A stretch of 64,000 nucleotides of DNA from Streptomyces cavernae (GCF_004023625.1 NZ_RPDJ01000027.1:124001-188000), one strand, 5' to 3'; counted from the stretch's first letter, positions 31,850 to 41,313 are shown. Translations and numbers: made by a program. The notes: a model not told the origin generated them from the sequence alone.

Positions 31850-31892
31850 GTGCCGGGCGTCGTGAGCCGGTGAACCTTTCCGGCCACGGCAC
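31850..31892. repeat. Diverged copy of the 49-bp element core
   Basis: GAGCCGGTGAACCTTTCCGG followed by CCAC matches the element at 28494-28542, flanked here by GTGCCG and CGGCAC. It closes a 355-base gene-free stretch (31593-31947). Bases about 31730-31830 look like dispersed repeat material, including a CCCCTCCCCGCGAGCGAAGC block resembling common Streptomyces intergenic hairpins. Confidence 0.6.
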
Positions 31893-31947
31893 CGGACCGG
31901 AGGCCGCCGTGCAGTGCCTCGGCGAGAGCGAGTCGGCGCCCTCGGGC

Positions 31948-32904
31948 TCACCCCTCGGTAAGCCCCGCCACCAGCTCGTCCGCGGCCCGATAGGGATCCA
32001 GCTCCCCCGATACGATCCGCTCCGCCAGCGCGCCGAGCCGCCGGTCCCCGTGCAGATCCCCGATCCGCTCCCGGAGCGCCGTCACCGCGATCGTCTCGAC
32101 CTCCAGGGACGCCCGCGCCAGTCTCCGCTCGGCCAGCACCCCGCGCTCCTCCATCCACGCGCGGTGCTTCTCCAGGGCCTCCACGACCTCGTCGACGCCC
32201 TCCCCGCGCGCCGCGACCGTCTTCACGATCGGCGGGCGCCAGTCCCCCGGTCCACGGGACTCACCGAGGCCGAGCATGTGGTTCAGCTCGCGCGCGGTCG
32301 CGTCCGCGCCGTCCCGGTCGGCCTTGTTGACCACGTACACATCGCCGATCTCCAGGATTCCGGCCTTCGCCGCCTGGATACCGTCGCCCATCCCGGGCGC
32401 CAGCAGCACCACGGACGTGTCCGCCTGCGAGGCGATCTCGACCTCCGACTGGCCGACCCCGACCGTCTCGACCAGGACGACGTCGCACCCCGCCGCGTCC
32501 AGCACCCGGATCGCCTGCGGAGCGGCCCACGCCAGCCCGCCCAGATGCCCGCGGGTGGCCATGGAGCGGATGTAGACGCCCGGGTCCGACGCGTGCTCCG
32601 ACATCCGTACCCGGTCACCGAGCAGCGCGCCCCCGGAGAACGGCGAGGACGGGTCGACGGCGAGCACGCCGACCCGCTTGCCCTGCTTGCGGTACGCGGT
32701 CACCAGCGCGGACGTCGACGTGGACTTGCCGACGCCGGGCGATCCCGTAAGGCCGACCACGTACGCCCCGCCCGTGAGCGGGGCCAGCGCCGCCATGACC
32801 TCACGGAGCTGCGGGGACGCCCCCTCGACCAGCGAGATCAGCCGGGCGACGGCCCGCGGCCGCCCTTCCCTGGCCTGGGCCACCAGCGAGGAGACGTCCT
32901 GCAT
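31948..32904 (-). CDS. meaB: MeaB/ArgK-type GTPase chaperone of B12-dependent acyl-CoA mutases
   Basis: 318 residues from ATG 32904 (GGAG upstream; an ATG at 32925 is less likely). G1 loop GLTGSPGVGKST, Walker B-like 'DVVLVETVGVGQSE', and guanine-specificity motif NKAD in 'VYVVNKADRDG'. MeaB proteins load and protect adenosylcobalamin in methylmalonyl-CoA mutase-type enzymes using GTP. Here it lies near the epimerase and thiolase, and icmA is 12 kb away, so it may serve either mutase. Confidence 0.92.
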   Translation of the reverse strand: MQDVSSLVAQAREGRPRAVARLISLVEGASPQLREVMAALAPLTGGAYVVGLTGSPGVGKSTSTSALVTAYRKQGKRVGVLAVDPSSPFSGGALLGDRVRMSEHASDPGVYIRSMATRGHLGGLAWAAPQAIRVLDAAGCDVVLVETVGVGQSEVEIASQADTSVVLLAPGMGDGIQAAKAGILEIGDVYVVNKADRDGADATARELNHMLGLGESRGPGDWRPPIVKTVAARGEGVDEVVEALEKHRAWMEERGVLAERRLARASLEVETIAVTALRERIGDLHGDRRLGALAERIVSGELDPYRAADELVAGLTEG

Positions 32905-32976
32905 CACAGCTCCGTTCCGAATCACTCACAAAACGACATACGGCTTCGGCCGGGGGCCTTGCTCCTGCCCGCCCCG

Positions 32977-34179
32977 TCAGCCCTTGGGTACCCGGACGAT
33001 CAGCGCGTCACCCTGCCCACCGCCACCGCACAGCGCGGCGGCGCCCACGCCACCGCCCCGCCGCTTCAGCTCCAGGGCGAGGTGCAGCACGAGCCGGGCG
33101 CCGGACATCCCGATCGGGTGGCCGAGAGCGATCGCGCCACCATTGACGTTCACCTTTTCGGCGGAAACACCGAGGTCCTTCATTGACTGAACGGCCACCG
33201 CGGCGAACGCCTCGTTGATCTCGATCAGGTCGAGGTCCTCCACCGACAGCCCGTCCTTCTTCAGGGCGTGCTGGATGGCGTTGGAGGGTTGCGACTGCAG
33301 GGAGTTGTCGGGCCCGGCCACGTTCCCGTGCGCCCCGATCTCCGCGATCCACTCGAGGCCCAGTTCCTCCGCCTTGGCCTTGCTCATCACGACCACGGCC
33401 GCCGCACCGTCCGAGATCTGCGAGGAGGAGCCGGCGGTGATCGTGCCGTCCTTGGTGAAGGCCGGGCGCAGCTTGCCGAGGGACTCCGCCGTGGTCTCGC
33501 CGCGGATCCCCTCGTCCTGGCTGAAAACAACCGGTTCGCCCTTGCGCTGCGGGATCTCCACCGGGGTGATCTCGGCCTCGAAGATCCCGTTCTTCTGCGC
33601 GGCGGCGGCCCGCTGGTGGGAGAGGGCGGCGATCTCGTCCTGCTCCTCGCGGCCGATCGCGAGGCGCGTGTTGTGCTTCTCCGTGGACTCACCCATGGCG
33701 ACGCCCTCGAAGGCGTCGGTCAGGCCGTCGTACGCCATCGCGTCGAGCATCTGGACCGCGCCGTACTTGTAGCCCTCACGGGACTTCGGCAGCAGGTGCG
33801 GAGCGTTGGTCATCGACTCCTGGCCGCCCGCGACGATCACGTCGAATTCACCCGCGCGGATCAACTGGTCGGCGAGGGCGATGGCGTCGAGCCCGGAGAG
33901 ACAGACCTTGTTGACGGTGAGGGCCGGGACGCCCATCGGGATACCGGCCTTGACGGCGGCCTGGCGCGCCGGAATCTGCCCCGCCCCGGCCTGCAGAACC
34001 TGGCCCATGATCACGTACTGCACCTGGTCGCCACCGATCCCCGCACGGTCGAGGGCGGCCTTGATCGCGAAGCCGCCGAGGTCGGCTCCGGAGAAGGACT
34101 TCAGGGAGCCCAGCAGCCGTCCCATGGGCGTACGCGCGCCCGCGACGATCACTGAGGTGATACCGGTCGTTCCTGACAT
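32977..34179 (-). CDS. Acetyl-CoA C-acetyltransferase (thiolase)
   Basis: 400 residues. Nucleophile Cys93 in 'NKVCLSGLDAI', the His motif GHPIGMSGARL, and the second Cys in AALCGGGGQGDA are all in place. Condenses or cleaves acetoacetyl-CoA, feeding butyrate and ethylmalonyl-CoA type pathways in Streptomyces. AGGGG precedes the ATG. Divergent from the epimerase gene; meaB follows on the same strand after 72 bases. Confidence 0.92.
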   Translation of the reverse strand: MSGTTGITSVIVAGARTPMGRLLGSLKSFSGADLGGFAIKAALDRAGIGGDQVQYVIMGQVLQAGAGQIPARQAAVKAGIPMGVPALTVNKVCLSGLDAIALADQLIRAGEFDVIVAGGQESMTNAPHLLPKSREGYKYGAVQMLDAMAYDGLTDAFEGVAMGESTEKHNTRLAIGREEQDEIAALSHQRAAAAQKNGIFEAEITPVEIPQRKGEPVVFSQDEGIRGETTAESLGKLRPAFTKDGTITAGSSSQISDGAAAVVVMSKAKAEELGLEWIAEIGAHGNVAGPDNSLQSQPSNAIQHALKKDGLSVEDLDLIEINEAFAAVAVQSMKDLGVSAEKVNVNGGAIALGHPIGMSGARLVLHLALELKRRGGGVGAAALCGGGGQGDALIVRVPKG

Positions 34180-34226
34180 GAGGCACTGCCCCTTGGATGA
34201 GAAGTGAACGAGGGTTTACTTCGAAT

Positions 34227-34240
34227 GTACTGAGCAGTAC
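34227..34240. promoter_or_regulatory. GTACTG-AG-CAGTAC palindrome in the thiolase/epimerase divergent region
   Basis: Perfect 6-bp arms with a 2-base spacer, 48 bases upstream of the thiolase ATG and 76 upstream of the epimerase ATG. A TTTACTT heptamer, also seen in the icmA palindrome, lies just left (34215-34221). Possible shared operator; weak. Confidence 0.4.
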
Positions 34241-34315
34241 GGCACCCCGTCATCCGGCAGCGAGTGTGATCGCGCGCACGTTGCGTAACCATCCGAGGAG
34301 CGCTGCACTGATTCC

Positions 34316-34756
34316 ATGCTGACGCGAATCGACCACATCGGGATCGCCTGCTTCGACCTCGACAAGACCGTGGAGTTCTATCGCGCGACCTACGGCTTCG
34401 AGGTGTTCCACACCGAGGTCAACGAGGAGCAGGGCGTCCGGGAGGCCATGCTCAAGATCAACGAGACGTCCGACGGCGGCGCCTCCTACCTCCAACTGCT
34501 GGAACCCACCCGCGAGGACTCCACGGTCGCCAAATGGCTGGCCAAGAACGGCGAGGGCGTGCATCACATCGCTTTCGGTACGGCGGATGTGGACACGGAA
34601 GCCGCGGACATCAGGGACAAGGGCGTACGCGTCCTGTACGACGAGCCACGACGTGGCTCGATGGGCTCCCGGATCACCTTCCTGCACCCCAAGGACTGCC
34701 ACGGCGTACTGACAGAACTGGTCACTTCGGCACCTGTTGAGTCACCTGAGCACTGA
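34316..34756 (+). CDS. mce: Methylmalonyl-CoA epimerase
   Basis: 146 residues, the normal size of this glyoxalase-fold enzyme. The four metal ligands can be read as His7 (RIDHIGIA), Gln60 (SYLQLLEP), His84 (GVHHIAF) and Glu134 (LTELV). Converts (R)- to (S)-methylmalonyl-CoA, supplying extender units or feeding the mutase. Divergent from the thiolase gene; the next gene downstream is scy. Confidence 0.93.
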   Translation: MLTRIDHIGIACFDLDKTVEFYRATYGFEVFHTEVNEEQGVREAMLKINETSDGGASYLQLLEPTREDSTVAKWLAKNGEGVHHIAFGTADVDTEAADIRDKGVRVLYDEPRRGSMGSRITFLHPKDCHGVLTELVTSAPVESPEH

Positions 34757-34988
34757 TGCCCGTATACCTGGGCCGGTAGGGTTGGGGACGGCCGCTGCCA
34801 CCATCGGGGCGGTCCGTGCTCCCGCGCTGCGGGAGTTCGAGGCCGGGGTCCAGGTTTCGGGGGCGAGCGCCGGGGCGGCAGCCCGTGCTCCGTCGTTGAT
34901 CTGACACCATTCCCCGGGGGCACCGTTCGGCGGATGGACGGAGCTCGTTTGGAGAAGCTTGCGACCAGGGGACGGATGGGACCGCGCA

Positions 34989-37900
34989 GTGCGGGGCTAC
35001 GAACGCCAGGAGCGAGAGCCGGCGGCTGACGTCGACCACCTCTCTCGGTTCGAGGCCGAGATGGAGCGGCTGAAGACCGAGCGGGAAAAGGCGATCCAGC
35101 ACGCCGACGACCTCGGCTACCAGGTCGAGGTGCTGCGCGCCAAGCTGCACGAGGCGCGCCGCACCCTCATGTCCCGGCCCGCCTACGACGGTCACGACAT
35201 CGGCTATCAGGCGGAGCAGATGCTCCGCAACGCCCAGATGCAGGCCGACCAGCTGCGCCAGGACGCCGAGCGGGAGCTGCGCGAGGTCCAGGCCCAGCGG
35301 CAGCGGCTGCTGCAGGAGCACGCCGAGCAGGCCGCCCGGCTCCAGGCCGAGTTGCACGCCGAGGCCGTCGCCCGCCGCCAGCAGCTCGACCAGGAGCTGT
35401 CGGAGCGCCGGCAGACCGTCGAGTCTCACGTCAACGAGAACGTGGCCTGGGCCGAACAGCTGCGGGCCCGCTCCGAGCAGCAGGCCCGCCGACTCCTCGA
35501 CGAGTCCCGCGGCGAGGCCGAGCAGGCCCTCGCCGCGGCCCGCGCGGAGGCCGAGCGGGTCGTCACCGAGGCCCGGCAGCGCCTCAGCAGCGAGGCCGAG
35601 GCGGCGCGTGCGGAGGCCGAGCAGATCCTGCGCCGGGCCCGCGCCGACGCCGAGCGGCTGCTGAACGAGGCGTCCAACCAGGCCCAGGAGGCCACCGAGC
35701 ACGCCGAGCGGCTGCGCAGCTCCTCCGCGAACGAGTCGGACTCCGCGCGCCGCCAGGCGGGTGAGCTCAGCCGCGCCGCCGAGCAGCGGATGGCCGAGGC
35801 GGAGGCCGCGCTGCGCGAGGCGCGCACCGAGGCCGACAAGGTCGTCGCGGAGGCCAAGGAAGCCGCGGCCAAGGCCCTCTCCAGCGCCGAGTCCGCCAAC
35901 GAACAGCGCACCCGCACCGCCAAGGAGCAGGTCGCCCGGCTGGTCAGCGAGGCCACCAAGGAGGCCGAGGCCACCAAGGCGGACGCCGAGCGGGTCATCG
36001 CGGACGCCCGGGCCGAGGCCGAGCGGATCCTGTCGGAGGCGGGCGACCAGGCCCGCAGCGTCACGGCCGAGGAGACCGCCTCCCAGCTCGCCAAGGTCGC
36101 CCGGACCGCCGAGGACGTGCTGAACAAGGCGTCGGAGGAGGCCAAGCAGACCACCAAGGCCGCCGCCGAGGAGGCCGAGCGGATCCGCCGCGAGGCGGAG
36201 ACCGAGGCGGACCGGCTGCGCGCCGAGGCGCACGACATCGCCGAGCAGCTCAAGGGCGCGGCGAAGGACGACACCAAGGACTACCGCGCCAAGACGGTCG
36301 AGCTGCAGGAGGAGGCCCGCCGGCTGCGCGGCGAGGCCGAGACGCTGCGCGCGGACGCGGTCGCCGAGGGCGAGCGGATCCGCGCCGAGGCCCGCCGCGA
36401 GGCGGTCCAGCAGATCGAGGAGGCGGCCAAGACCGCCGAGGAACTGCTGGCCAAGGCGAAGGCCGACGCGGACGAACTGCGCACCACCGCCACCACCGAC
36501 AGCGAGCGGGTGCGCACCGAGGCGATCGAGCGCGCCTCGACGCTGCGCCGGCAGGCCGAGGAGGTGCTGCAGCGCACCCGCGACGAGGCGGAGCAGAACC
36601 GCGCCGAGGCGGTCGAGCTCGCGGAGACCATCCGCAGCGAGGCCGAGGAGACTGCGCGGCAGCTGCGGGAGGACGTCGAGCGCGCCATAGCGGCCCGGCA
36701 GACGGAGGCGGCCGAGGAGCTGGCCCGGCTGCAGTCGGAGGCCGAACAGCGGCACGCCTCGGCCGAACAGGCGCTGGCGGACGCCCGCGCGGAGGCGGAG
36801 CGGATCCGCCGTGAGGCCGCGGAAGAAGCAGAGCGGCTGCGCAACGAGGCCGCGGAACGGCTGCGTACGCTGCGCGCGCAGGCGGAGGCGGAGGCCGATC
36901 GGCTGCGCAACGAGGCCGCCTCGGACGCCTCGGCGTCCCGGGCCGAGGGCGAGGCCATCGCCGTACGCCTGAGGACGGAAGCCGCGACGGAGGCCGAGCG
37001 GCTGAAGTCCGAGGCCCAGGACACCGCCGACCGGGTCCGTGCGGAGGCGCAGGCCGCCGCGGAGCGGCTGAGCACGGAGGCCACGGAGACGCTGGCCGCC
37101 GCCCAGGAGGAGGCCGCCCGGCGCCGCCGCGAGGCCGAGGAACTGCTCGGTTCGGCGCGCCAGGAGGCGGACCAGGAGCGCGAGCGGGCCCGCGAGCAGA
37201 GCGAGGAACTCCTCGCCGTCGCCCGCAGCCGCGTCGAGGAGGCGCAGGCGGAGGCGGTACGGCTGGTCGAGGAGGCCGACCGCCGCGCCAACGAGATGAT
37301 CACCAGCGCCGAGCAGACCGCGCAGCAGGTGCGCGACTCGGTGGCGGGGCTGCACGAGCAGGCGCAGGAGGAGATCGCCGGGCTGCGGTCGGCGGCCGAG
37401 CACGTCGCGGAGCGGATGCGCTCGGAGGCACAGGCGGAGGCCGACCGGGTGCGCTCCGACGCGCACGCGGAGCGGGAGCGGGCCTCCGAGGACGCCAGCC
37501 GGATCCGGCGCGAGGCCGCGGAGGCCTCGGAGGCCGCCAAGGCCCTCGCCGAGCGGACGGTGTCGGAGGCCATCGAAGAGGCGGACCGGCTGCGCACGGA
37601 CGCGCGCGAGGCCGCCAACCGGCTGCGTTCGGACGCGGCGACGCAGGCGGACACGCTGATCGCCGAGGTGACGGCCGAGGCGGAGCGCCTGACGACGGAG
37701 ACGAACGCGGAGGCCGAGCGGGTCCGCGCGGAGTCCGTCGCCAAGGCCGAGAAGCTGGTCGGGGACGCGACCGGGGAGGCGGAGCGGCTGCGTGCCGAGG
37801 CCGCGGAGACGGTCGGCTCGGCACAGCGGCAGGCCGAGCGGATCCGTACCGAGTCGGAGCGGGTCAGGGCGGAGGCGGCGGCCGAGGCGGACCGGCTGAT

Positions 37901-38747
37901 GGCGGTGGCCCGCGACGAGGCCGACACCATGCTCGACGAGGCCCGCAAGGACGCCAACAAACGGCGTTCCGAGGCGGCCGAGCAGGTCGACAAGCTCATC
38001 ACGGAGTCGGTCAACGAGGCCGAGAAGCTCACCACCGAGGCGCAGCAGAAGGCACAGAAGACCACCGCGGAGGCCGAGGCGCAGGCCGACACGATGGTGG
38101 GCGCCGCACGCAACGAGGCCGAGCGCCTGCTGTCGGAGGCGCGGGTCGACAGCAACTCGCTGGTGGAGCGGGCCCGTACGGACGCGGACGACCTGCTGGT
38201 CGGCGCGCGCCGGGACGCGACGGCGATCCGGGCGCGGGCGGAGGAACTGCGCGACCGCATCACCACCGAGATCGAGGAGCTGCACGAGCGGGCGCGGCGG
38301 GAGTCCGCGGAGACGATGAAGGCCGCGGGCGAGCGGTGCGACGCCCTGGTGAAGGCGGCCGAGGACCAGCTGGCCGAGGCGGAGGCCAGGGCGAAGGACC
38401 TGGTGTCGGAGGCCAACTCCGAGGCGGGCAAGGTCCGGATCGCCGCGGTGAAGAAGGCCGAGGGGCTGCTGAAGGAGGCCGAGCAGAAGAAGGCCACGCT
38501 CATCAAGGAGGCCGAGGAGATCAAGGCAGAGGCGATCCGCGAGGCGCGGGCCGCGGTCGAGGAGGGGAAGCGCGAGCTGGAGGTGCTGATCCGGCGCCGC
38601 GAGGACATCAACGCCGAGATCTCCCGTGTCCAGGACGTCCTGGAGGCTTTGGAATCCTTCGAGGCACCATCCAGCGGCAAGGACGGAGTCAAGGCGGGGG
38701 CCGCCGCGGGGATTACCCGTTCGGGTGCCAAGTCCTCAGAGGGCTAG
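34989..38747 (+). CDS. scy: Scy, giant coiled-coil polarity protein
   Basis: About 1,252 residues, one long alpha-helical coiled coil of Ala/Glu/Arg (recurrent EAER, EADR), ending with a shorter Lys-rich region and 'LEVLIRRREDINAEISRVQ'. An N-terminal DivIVA-like segment reads 'LSRFEAEMERLKTEREKA'. In S. coelicolor Scy (about 1,300 residues) scaffolds the hyphal tip with DivIVA and FilP. Such proteins have a 51-residue repeat pattern. GTG 34989 (VRGYERQ) is chosen by homology; TTG 34959, with GGAG upstream, is the alternative. filP follows. Confidence 0.9.
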   Translation: MRGYERQEREPAADVDHLSRFEAEMERLKTEREKAIQHADDLGYQVEVLRAKLHEARRTLMSRPAYDGHDIGYQAEQMLRNAQMQADQLRQDAERELREVQAQRQRLLQEHAEQAARLQAELHAEAVARRQQLDQELSERRQTVESHVNENVAWAEQLRARSEQQARRLLDESRGEAEQALAAARAEAERVVTEARQRLSSEAEAARAEAEQILRRARADAERLLNEASNQAQEATEHAERLRSSSANESDSARRQAGELSRAAEQRMAEAEAALREARTEADKVVAEAKEAAAKALSSAESANEQRTRTAKEQVARLVSEATKEAEATKADAERVIADARAEAERILSEAGDQARSVTAEETASQLAKVARTAEDVLNKASEEAKQTTKAAAEEAERIRREAETEADRLRAEAHDIAEQLKGAAKDDTKDYRAKTVELQEEARRLRGEAETLRADAVAEGERIRAEARREAVQQIEEAAKTAEELLAKAKADADELRTTATTDSERVRTEAIERASTLRRQAEEVLQRTRDEAEQNRAEAVELAETIRSEAEETARQLREDVERAIAARQTEAAEELARLQSEAEQRHASAEQALADARAEAERIRREAAEEAERLRNEAAERLRTLRAQAEAEADRLRNEAASDASASRAEGEAIAVRLRTEAATEAERLKSEAQDTADRVRAEAQAAAERLSTEATETLAAAQEEAARRRREAEELLGSARQEADQERERAREQSEELLAVARSRVEEAQAEAVRLVEEADRRANEMITSAEQTAQQVRDSVAGLHEQAQEEIAGLRSAAEHVAERMRSEAQAEADRVRSDAHAERERASEDASRIRREAAEASEAAKALAERTVSEAIEEADRLRTDAREAANRLRSDAATQADTLIAEVTAEAERLTTETNAEAERVRAESVAKAEKLVGDATGEAERLRAEAAETVGSAQRQAERIRTESERVRAEAAAEADRLMAVARDEADTMLDEARKDANKRRSEAAEQVDKLITESVNEAEKLTTEAQQKAQKTTAEAEAQADTMVGAARNEAERLLSEARVDSNSLVERARTDADDLLVGARRDATAIRARAEELRDRITTEIEELHERARRESAETMKAAGERCDALVKAAEDQLAEAEARAKDLVSEANSEAGKVRIAAVKKAEGLLKEAEQKKATLIKEAEEIKAEAIREARAAVEEGKRELEVLIRRREDINAEISRVQDVLEALESFEAPSSGKDGVKAGAAAGITRSGAKSSEG

Positions 38748-38962
38748 CGCGAAGACCAACTTGTGTGGTTAATGGGGTCCTTCCGTGTCGGCTCGGTCGG
38801 CGTGCTGTCGACTTCGCGCCGGCCGGGAACTCGTAGGGGATTCAAAGAGGACTCAAAAGGGGTGTCATTCTCCAGATCAAACCCGTATCCGCTCGATGAC
38901 ACACCGCTTCTGCCCCTAGGATTCCCCCTATCACCTCACCGGTCTCATTCGACAGGAACCCC

Positions 38963-39898
38963 ATGAGCGACACTTCCCCCTACGGCTTCGAGCTTGTGCG
39001 GCGTGGATACGACCGCGCTCAGGTGGACGAACGCATTTCCAAGCTCGTCTCCGACCGCGACAGCGCTCTGACCCGTATCACTGCTCTGGAAAAGCGCATC
39101 GAGGAGCTCCACCTCGAGACGCAGAACGCCCAGGCTCAGGTGAACGACGCGGAGCCGTCGTACGCGGGTCTCGGCGCGCGCGTCGAGAAGATCCTGCGCC
39201 TCGCCGAGGAAGAGGCGAAGGATCTGCGCGAGGAGGCCCGCCGCGCGGCCGAGCAGCACCGCGAGCTCGCCGAGTCCGCCGCCCAGCAGGTGCGCAACGA
39301 CGCAGAATCGTTCGCTGCCGACCGCAAGGCCAAGGCCGAGGACGAGGGCGTACGGATCGTCGAAAAGGCCAAGTCGGACGCCTCGCAGCTGCGTGCCGAG
39401 GCGCAGAAGGACGCGCAGTCCAAGCGCGAGGAGGCGGACGCCCTCTTCGAGGAGACCCGCGCCAAGGCCGCGCAGGCCGCCGCCGACTTCGAGACGAATC
39501 TCGCCAAGCGGCGTGAGCAGTCCGAGCGCGACCTGGCCTCGCGTCAGGCCAAGGCGGAGAAGCGGCTGGCGGAGATCGAGCACCGCGCCGAGCAGCTGCG
39601 CCTGGAGGCGGAGAAGCTGCGCACGGACGCCGAGCGCCGCGCCCGTCAGACGGTGGAGACGGCCCAGCGCCAGGCCGAGGACATCGTGGCCGACGCCAAT
39701 GCCAAGGCCGACCGCATCCGTTCGGAGTCCGAGCGCGAGCTGGCTGCCCTCACCAACCGCCGCGACTCCATCAACGCGCAGCTCACGAACGTCCGCGAGA
39801 TGCTCGCGACGCTCACGGGCGCCGCGGTTGCCGCGGCCGGTTCGCCGGCCGACGACGAGCCCATCTCGCGCGGGGTTCCGGCCCAGCAGTCGCGCTGA
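38963..39898 (+). CDS. filP: FilP, intermediate-filament-like cytoskeletal protein
   Basis: 311 residues. DivIVA-like start 'YGFELVRRGYDRAQVDERIS' followed by a long coiled coil (about 70-270) rich in Ala/Glu/Lys with no Cys or Trp, and a short Pro/Ala tail. FilP forms a lattice behind the growing tip and gives mechanical strength; it binds Scy and DivIVA in S. coelicolor. Its gene follows scy after 215 bases, long enough for its own promoter. A strong terminator follows. Confidence 0.92.
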   Translation: MSDTSPYGFELVRRGYDRAQVDERISKLVSDRDSALTRITALEKRIEELHLETQNAQAQVNDAEPSYAGLGARVEKILRLAEEEAKDLREEARRAAEQHRELAESAAQQVRNDAESFAADRKAKAEDEGVRIVEKAKSDASQLRAEAQKDAQSKREEADALFEETRAKAAQAAADFETNLAKRREQSERDLASRQAKAEKRLAEIEHRAEQLRLEAEKLRTDAERRARQTVETAQRQAEDIVADANAKADRIRSESERELAALTNRRDSINAQLTNVREMLATLTGAAVAAAGSPADDEPISRGVPAQQSR

Positions 39899-39979
39899 AC
39901 ACAACGGGTTCCCTCACCAGGGCCCGTTGAGCAGAGCGTGACCGGAGCGGGTTCCTCGAACAGCGCTCCAGTACCTCCC

Positions 39980-40018
39980 TGACGAAGGGGGACGCCTCGA
40001 CGGCGTCCCCCTTCGTCA
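39980..40018 (+). terminator. filP terminator
   Basis: A perfect 17-bp stem (39980-39996 with 40002-40018) closes loop TCGAC, 81 bases after the stop. It also shows that an ATG at 40018 is not the start of the next gene. Confidence 0.9.
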
Positions 40019-40185
40019 TGCCTGCCGCGCGGGGAACCCGGCACAAGCCCATGCGAGCGCCATGCGAGCGGCTTCTTGTACCCATTTCAGCCTATTTCAC
40101 ACGTGTCACGCGGTTTGCCAACGTCATATGTGTTTTTCTGCCACCACCTCATTGGCCACATTTGCGTGAAAGCGTGGTGGGATTG

Positions 40186-41313
40186 GTGCATGGAACTGTC
40201 GGGAACCGCGGCCTGTCGTCGCTGGTTCTGGGGGCAGTCAGCCTCGGAGTGACCTGGGGACTGGTCAGCCCGGCGCAGGCCGCACAGGCACAGGGCGTCG
40301 AAGCCAAGGCGCAGGCCCGCGCGGCCGCCGCACAGGCGGAGCAGCTGCTCCGCGGCGGCGGTGGCGGTGGCGGCGACAACAACAGCTCGTACAACGGACG
40401 GGTCATCGCCCAGCTCCTGAACATCCGTCAGTACCCGACGACCTCGTCCGCGGTCCTGGGCACCTACCGGTACGGCGACAAGATCAAGGTGCTGTGCTGG
40501 ACGACCGGCTCGTCGGTCGACGGCAACACCAGGTGGTACAAGCTGGCGAACCGCAGCGGCTGGGTCGCCGCCCGCTGGGTCACCCTGACGGGCACCGTGC
40601 CGAACTGCGCGGACTTCGGGTTGATCGGTCCGACCGGACCGACCGGGCCGACCGGGCCCACGGGTCCGGCCGGACCGGAGGGCCCCGAGGGTCCGGCCGG
40701 GCCTGAGGGACCGGCAGGCCCCGAGGGACCGGCAGGCCCCGAGGGACCGGCAGGCCCTGAAGGACCGGCTGGACCCGAGGGACCGGCTGGACCCGAGGGC
40801 CCGGCTGGACCTGCCGGCGCTGATGGCGCCCCCGGCCCGGCTGGACCGGCTGGCCCTGAGGGACCGGCTGGCCCTGAGGGACCGGCTGGCCCTGAGGGAC
40901 CGGCTGGACCGGCAGGCCCTGAGGGACCGGCTGGCCCTGAGGGACCGGCTGGACCGGCAGGCCCTGAGGGACCGGCTGGACCGGCAGGCCCGGCTGGACC
41001 GGCAGGCCCGGCCGGACCGGCAGGCCCGGCTGGACCCGAGGGACCGGCCGGCACCACGCTGATCCAGACCATCTCCGCCGACGAAACGGTGGCGGCCGGA
41101 GCCACCGTGACGCTCACGAGCCCGTCGTGCGCCACTGTCGTCGGCCCGAACTTCGGGGCGATCGGCGGCGGTGGGACCCAGATCGGCGGATCGGGCCAGA
41201 TCACCATCGACGAGTCCTTCGACTCCGGGGCGACCTGGAGCATCGTCGTCACCAACCCCGGACCCGACGACGCGGTCGTCACGGTCCAGGCGGTCTGCGC
41301 CCCCGTCACCTGA
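40186..41313 (+). CDS. Exported collagen-like protein with SH3 domain
   Basis: About 375 residues from GTG 40186; nearby GTG/TTG codons (40174-40183) are alternatives. Signal peptide 'SSLVLGAVSLGVTWGLVSPAQA', an Ala/Gln linker, a Gly run, then a bacterial SH3 domain (about 65-140: 'VIAQLLNIRQYPTTSSAVLG' to 'NRSGWVAARWVTLTG'). Then 47 unbroken Gly-X-Y triplets (four GPT, then GPE/GPA), and a C-terminal beta-type domain of about 85 residues with two Cys, possibly a trimerisation head. No sortase motif. Probably surface or secreted; a glycosyltransferase gene follows. Confidence 0.85.
   Translation: MHGTVGNRGLSSLVLGAVSLGVTWGLVSPAQAAQAQGVEAKAQARAAAAQAEQLLRGGGGGGGDNNSSYNGRVIAQLLNIRQYPTTSSAVLGTYRYGDKIKVLCWTTGSSVDGNTRWYKLANRSGWVAARWVTLTGTVPNCADFGLIGPTGPTGPTGPTGPAGPEGPEGPAGPEGPAGPEGPAGPEGPAGPEGPAGPEGPAGPEGPAGPAGADGAPGPAGPAGPEGPAGPEGPAGPEGPAGPAGPEGPAGPEGPAGPAGPEGPAGPAGPAGPAGPAGPAGPAGPEGPAGTTLIQTISADETVAAGATVTLTSPSCATVVGPNFGAIGGGGTQIGGSGQITIDESFDSGATWSIVVTNPGPDDAVVTVQAVCAPVT
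40627..41049 (+). repeat. Collagen-like coding repeat, 18-bp units
   Basis: 423 bases encoding 47 Gly-X-Y triplets. Many units are near-identical 18-mers GGACCGGCTGGCCCTGAG or 9-bp halves in tandem (clear at 40850-40990), so copy number can change by slippage in frame. Confidence 0.92.

Noticed and set aside
34722..38285. Antisense frame of 1,187 codons opposite scy
   Set aside because: It is Leu/Gly/Arg low complexity made by the repeated scy codons read backwards. Scy itself has correct codon-position bias, start and homology.
36281..38731. Antisense frame of 816 codons opposite scy
   Set aside because: Ser/Arg/Ala composition from the same repeat effect; no homology or start context.
40018..40185. 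ATG at 40018 as start of the collagen-like gene
   Set aside because: It lies on the filP terminator hairpin and the added sequence is not signal-like. A GTG near 40186 gives a proper signal peptide.
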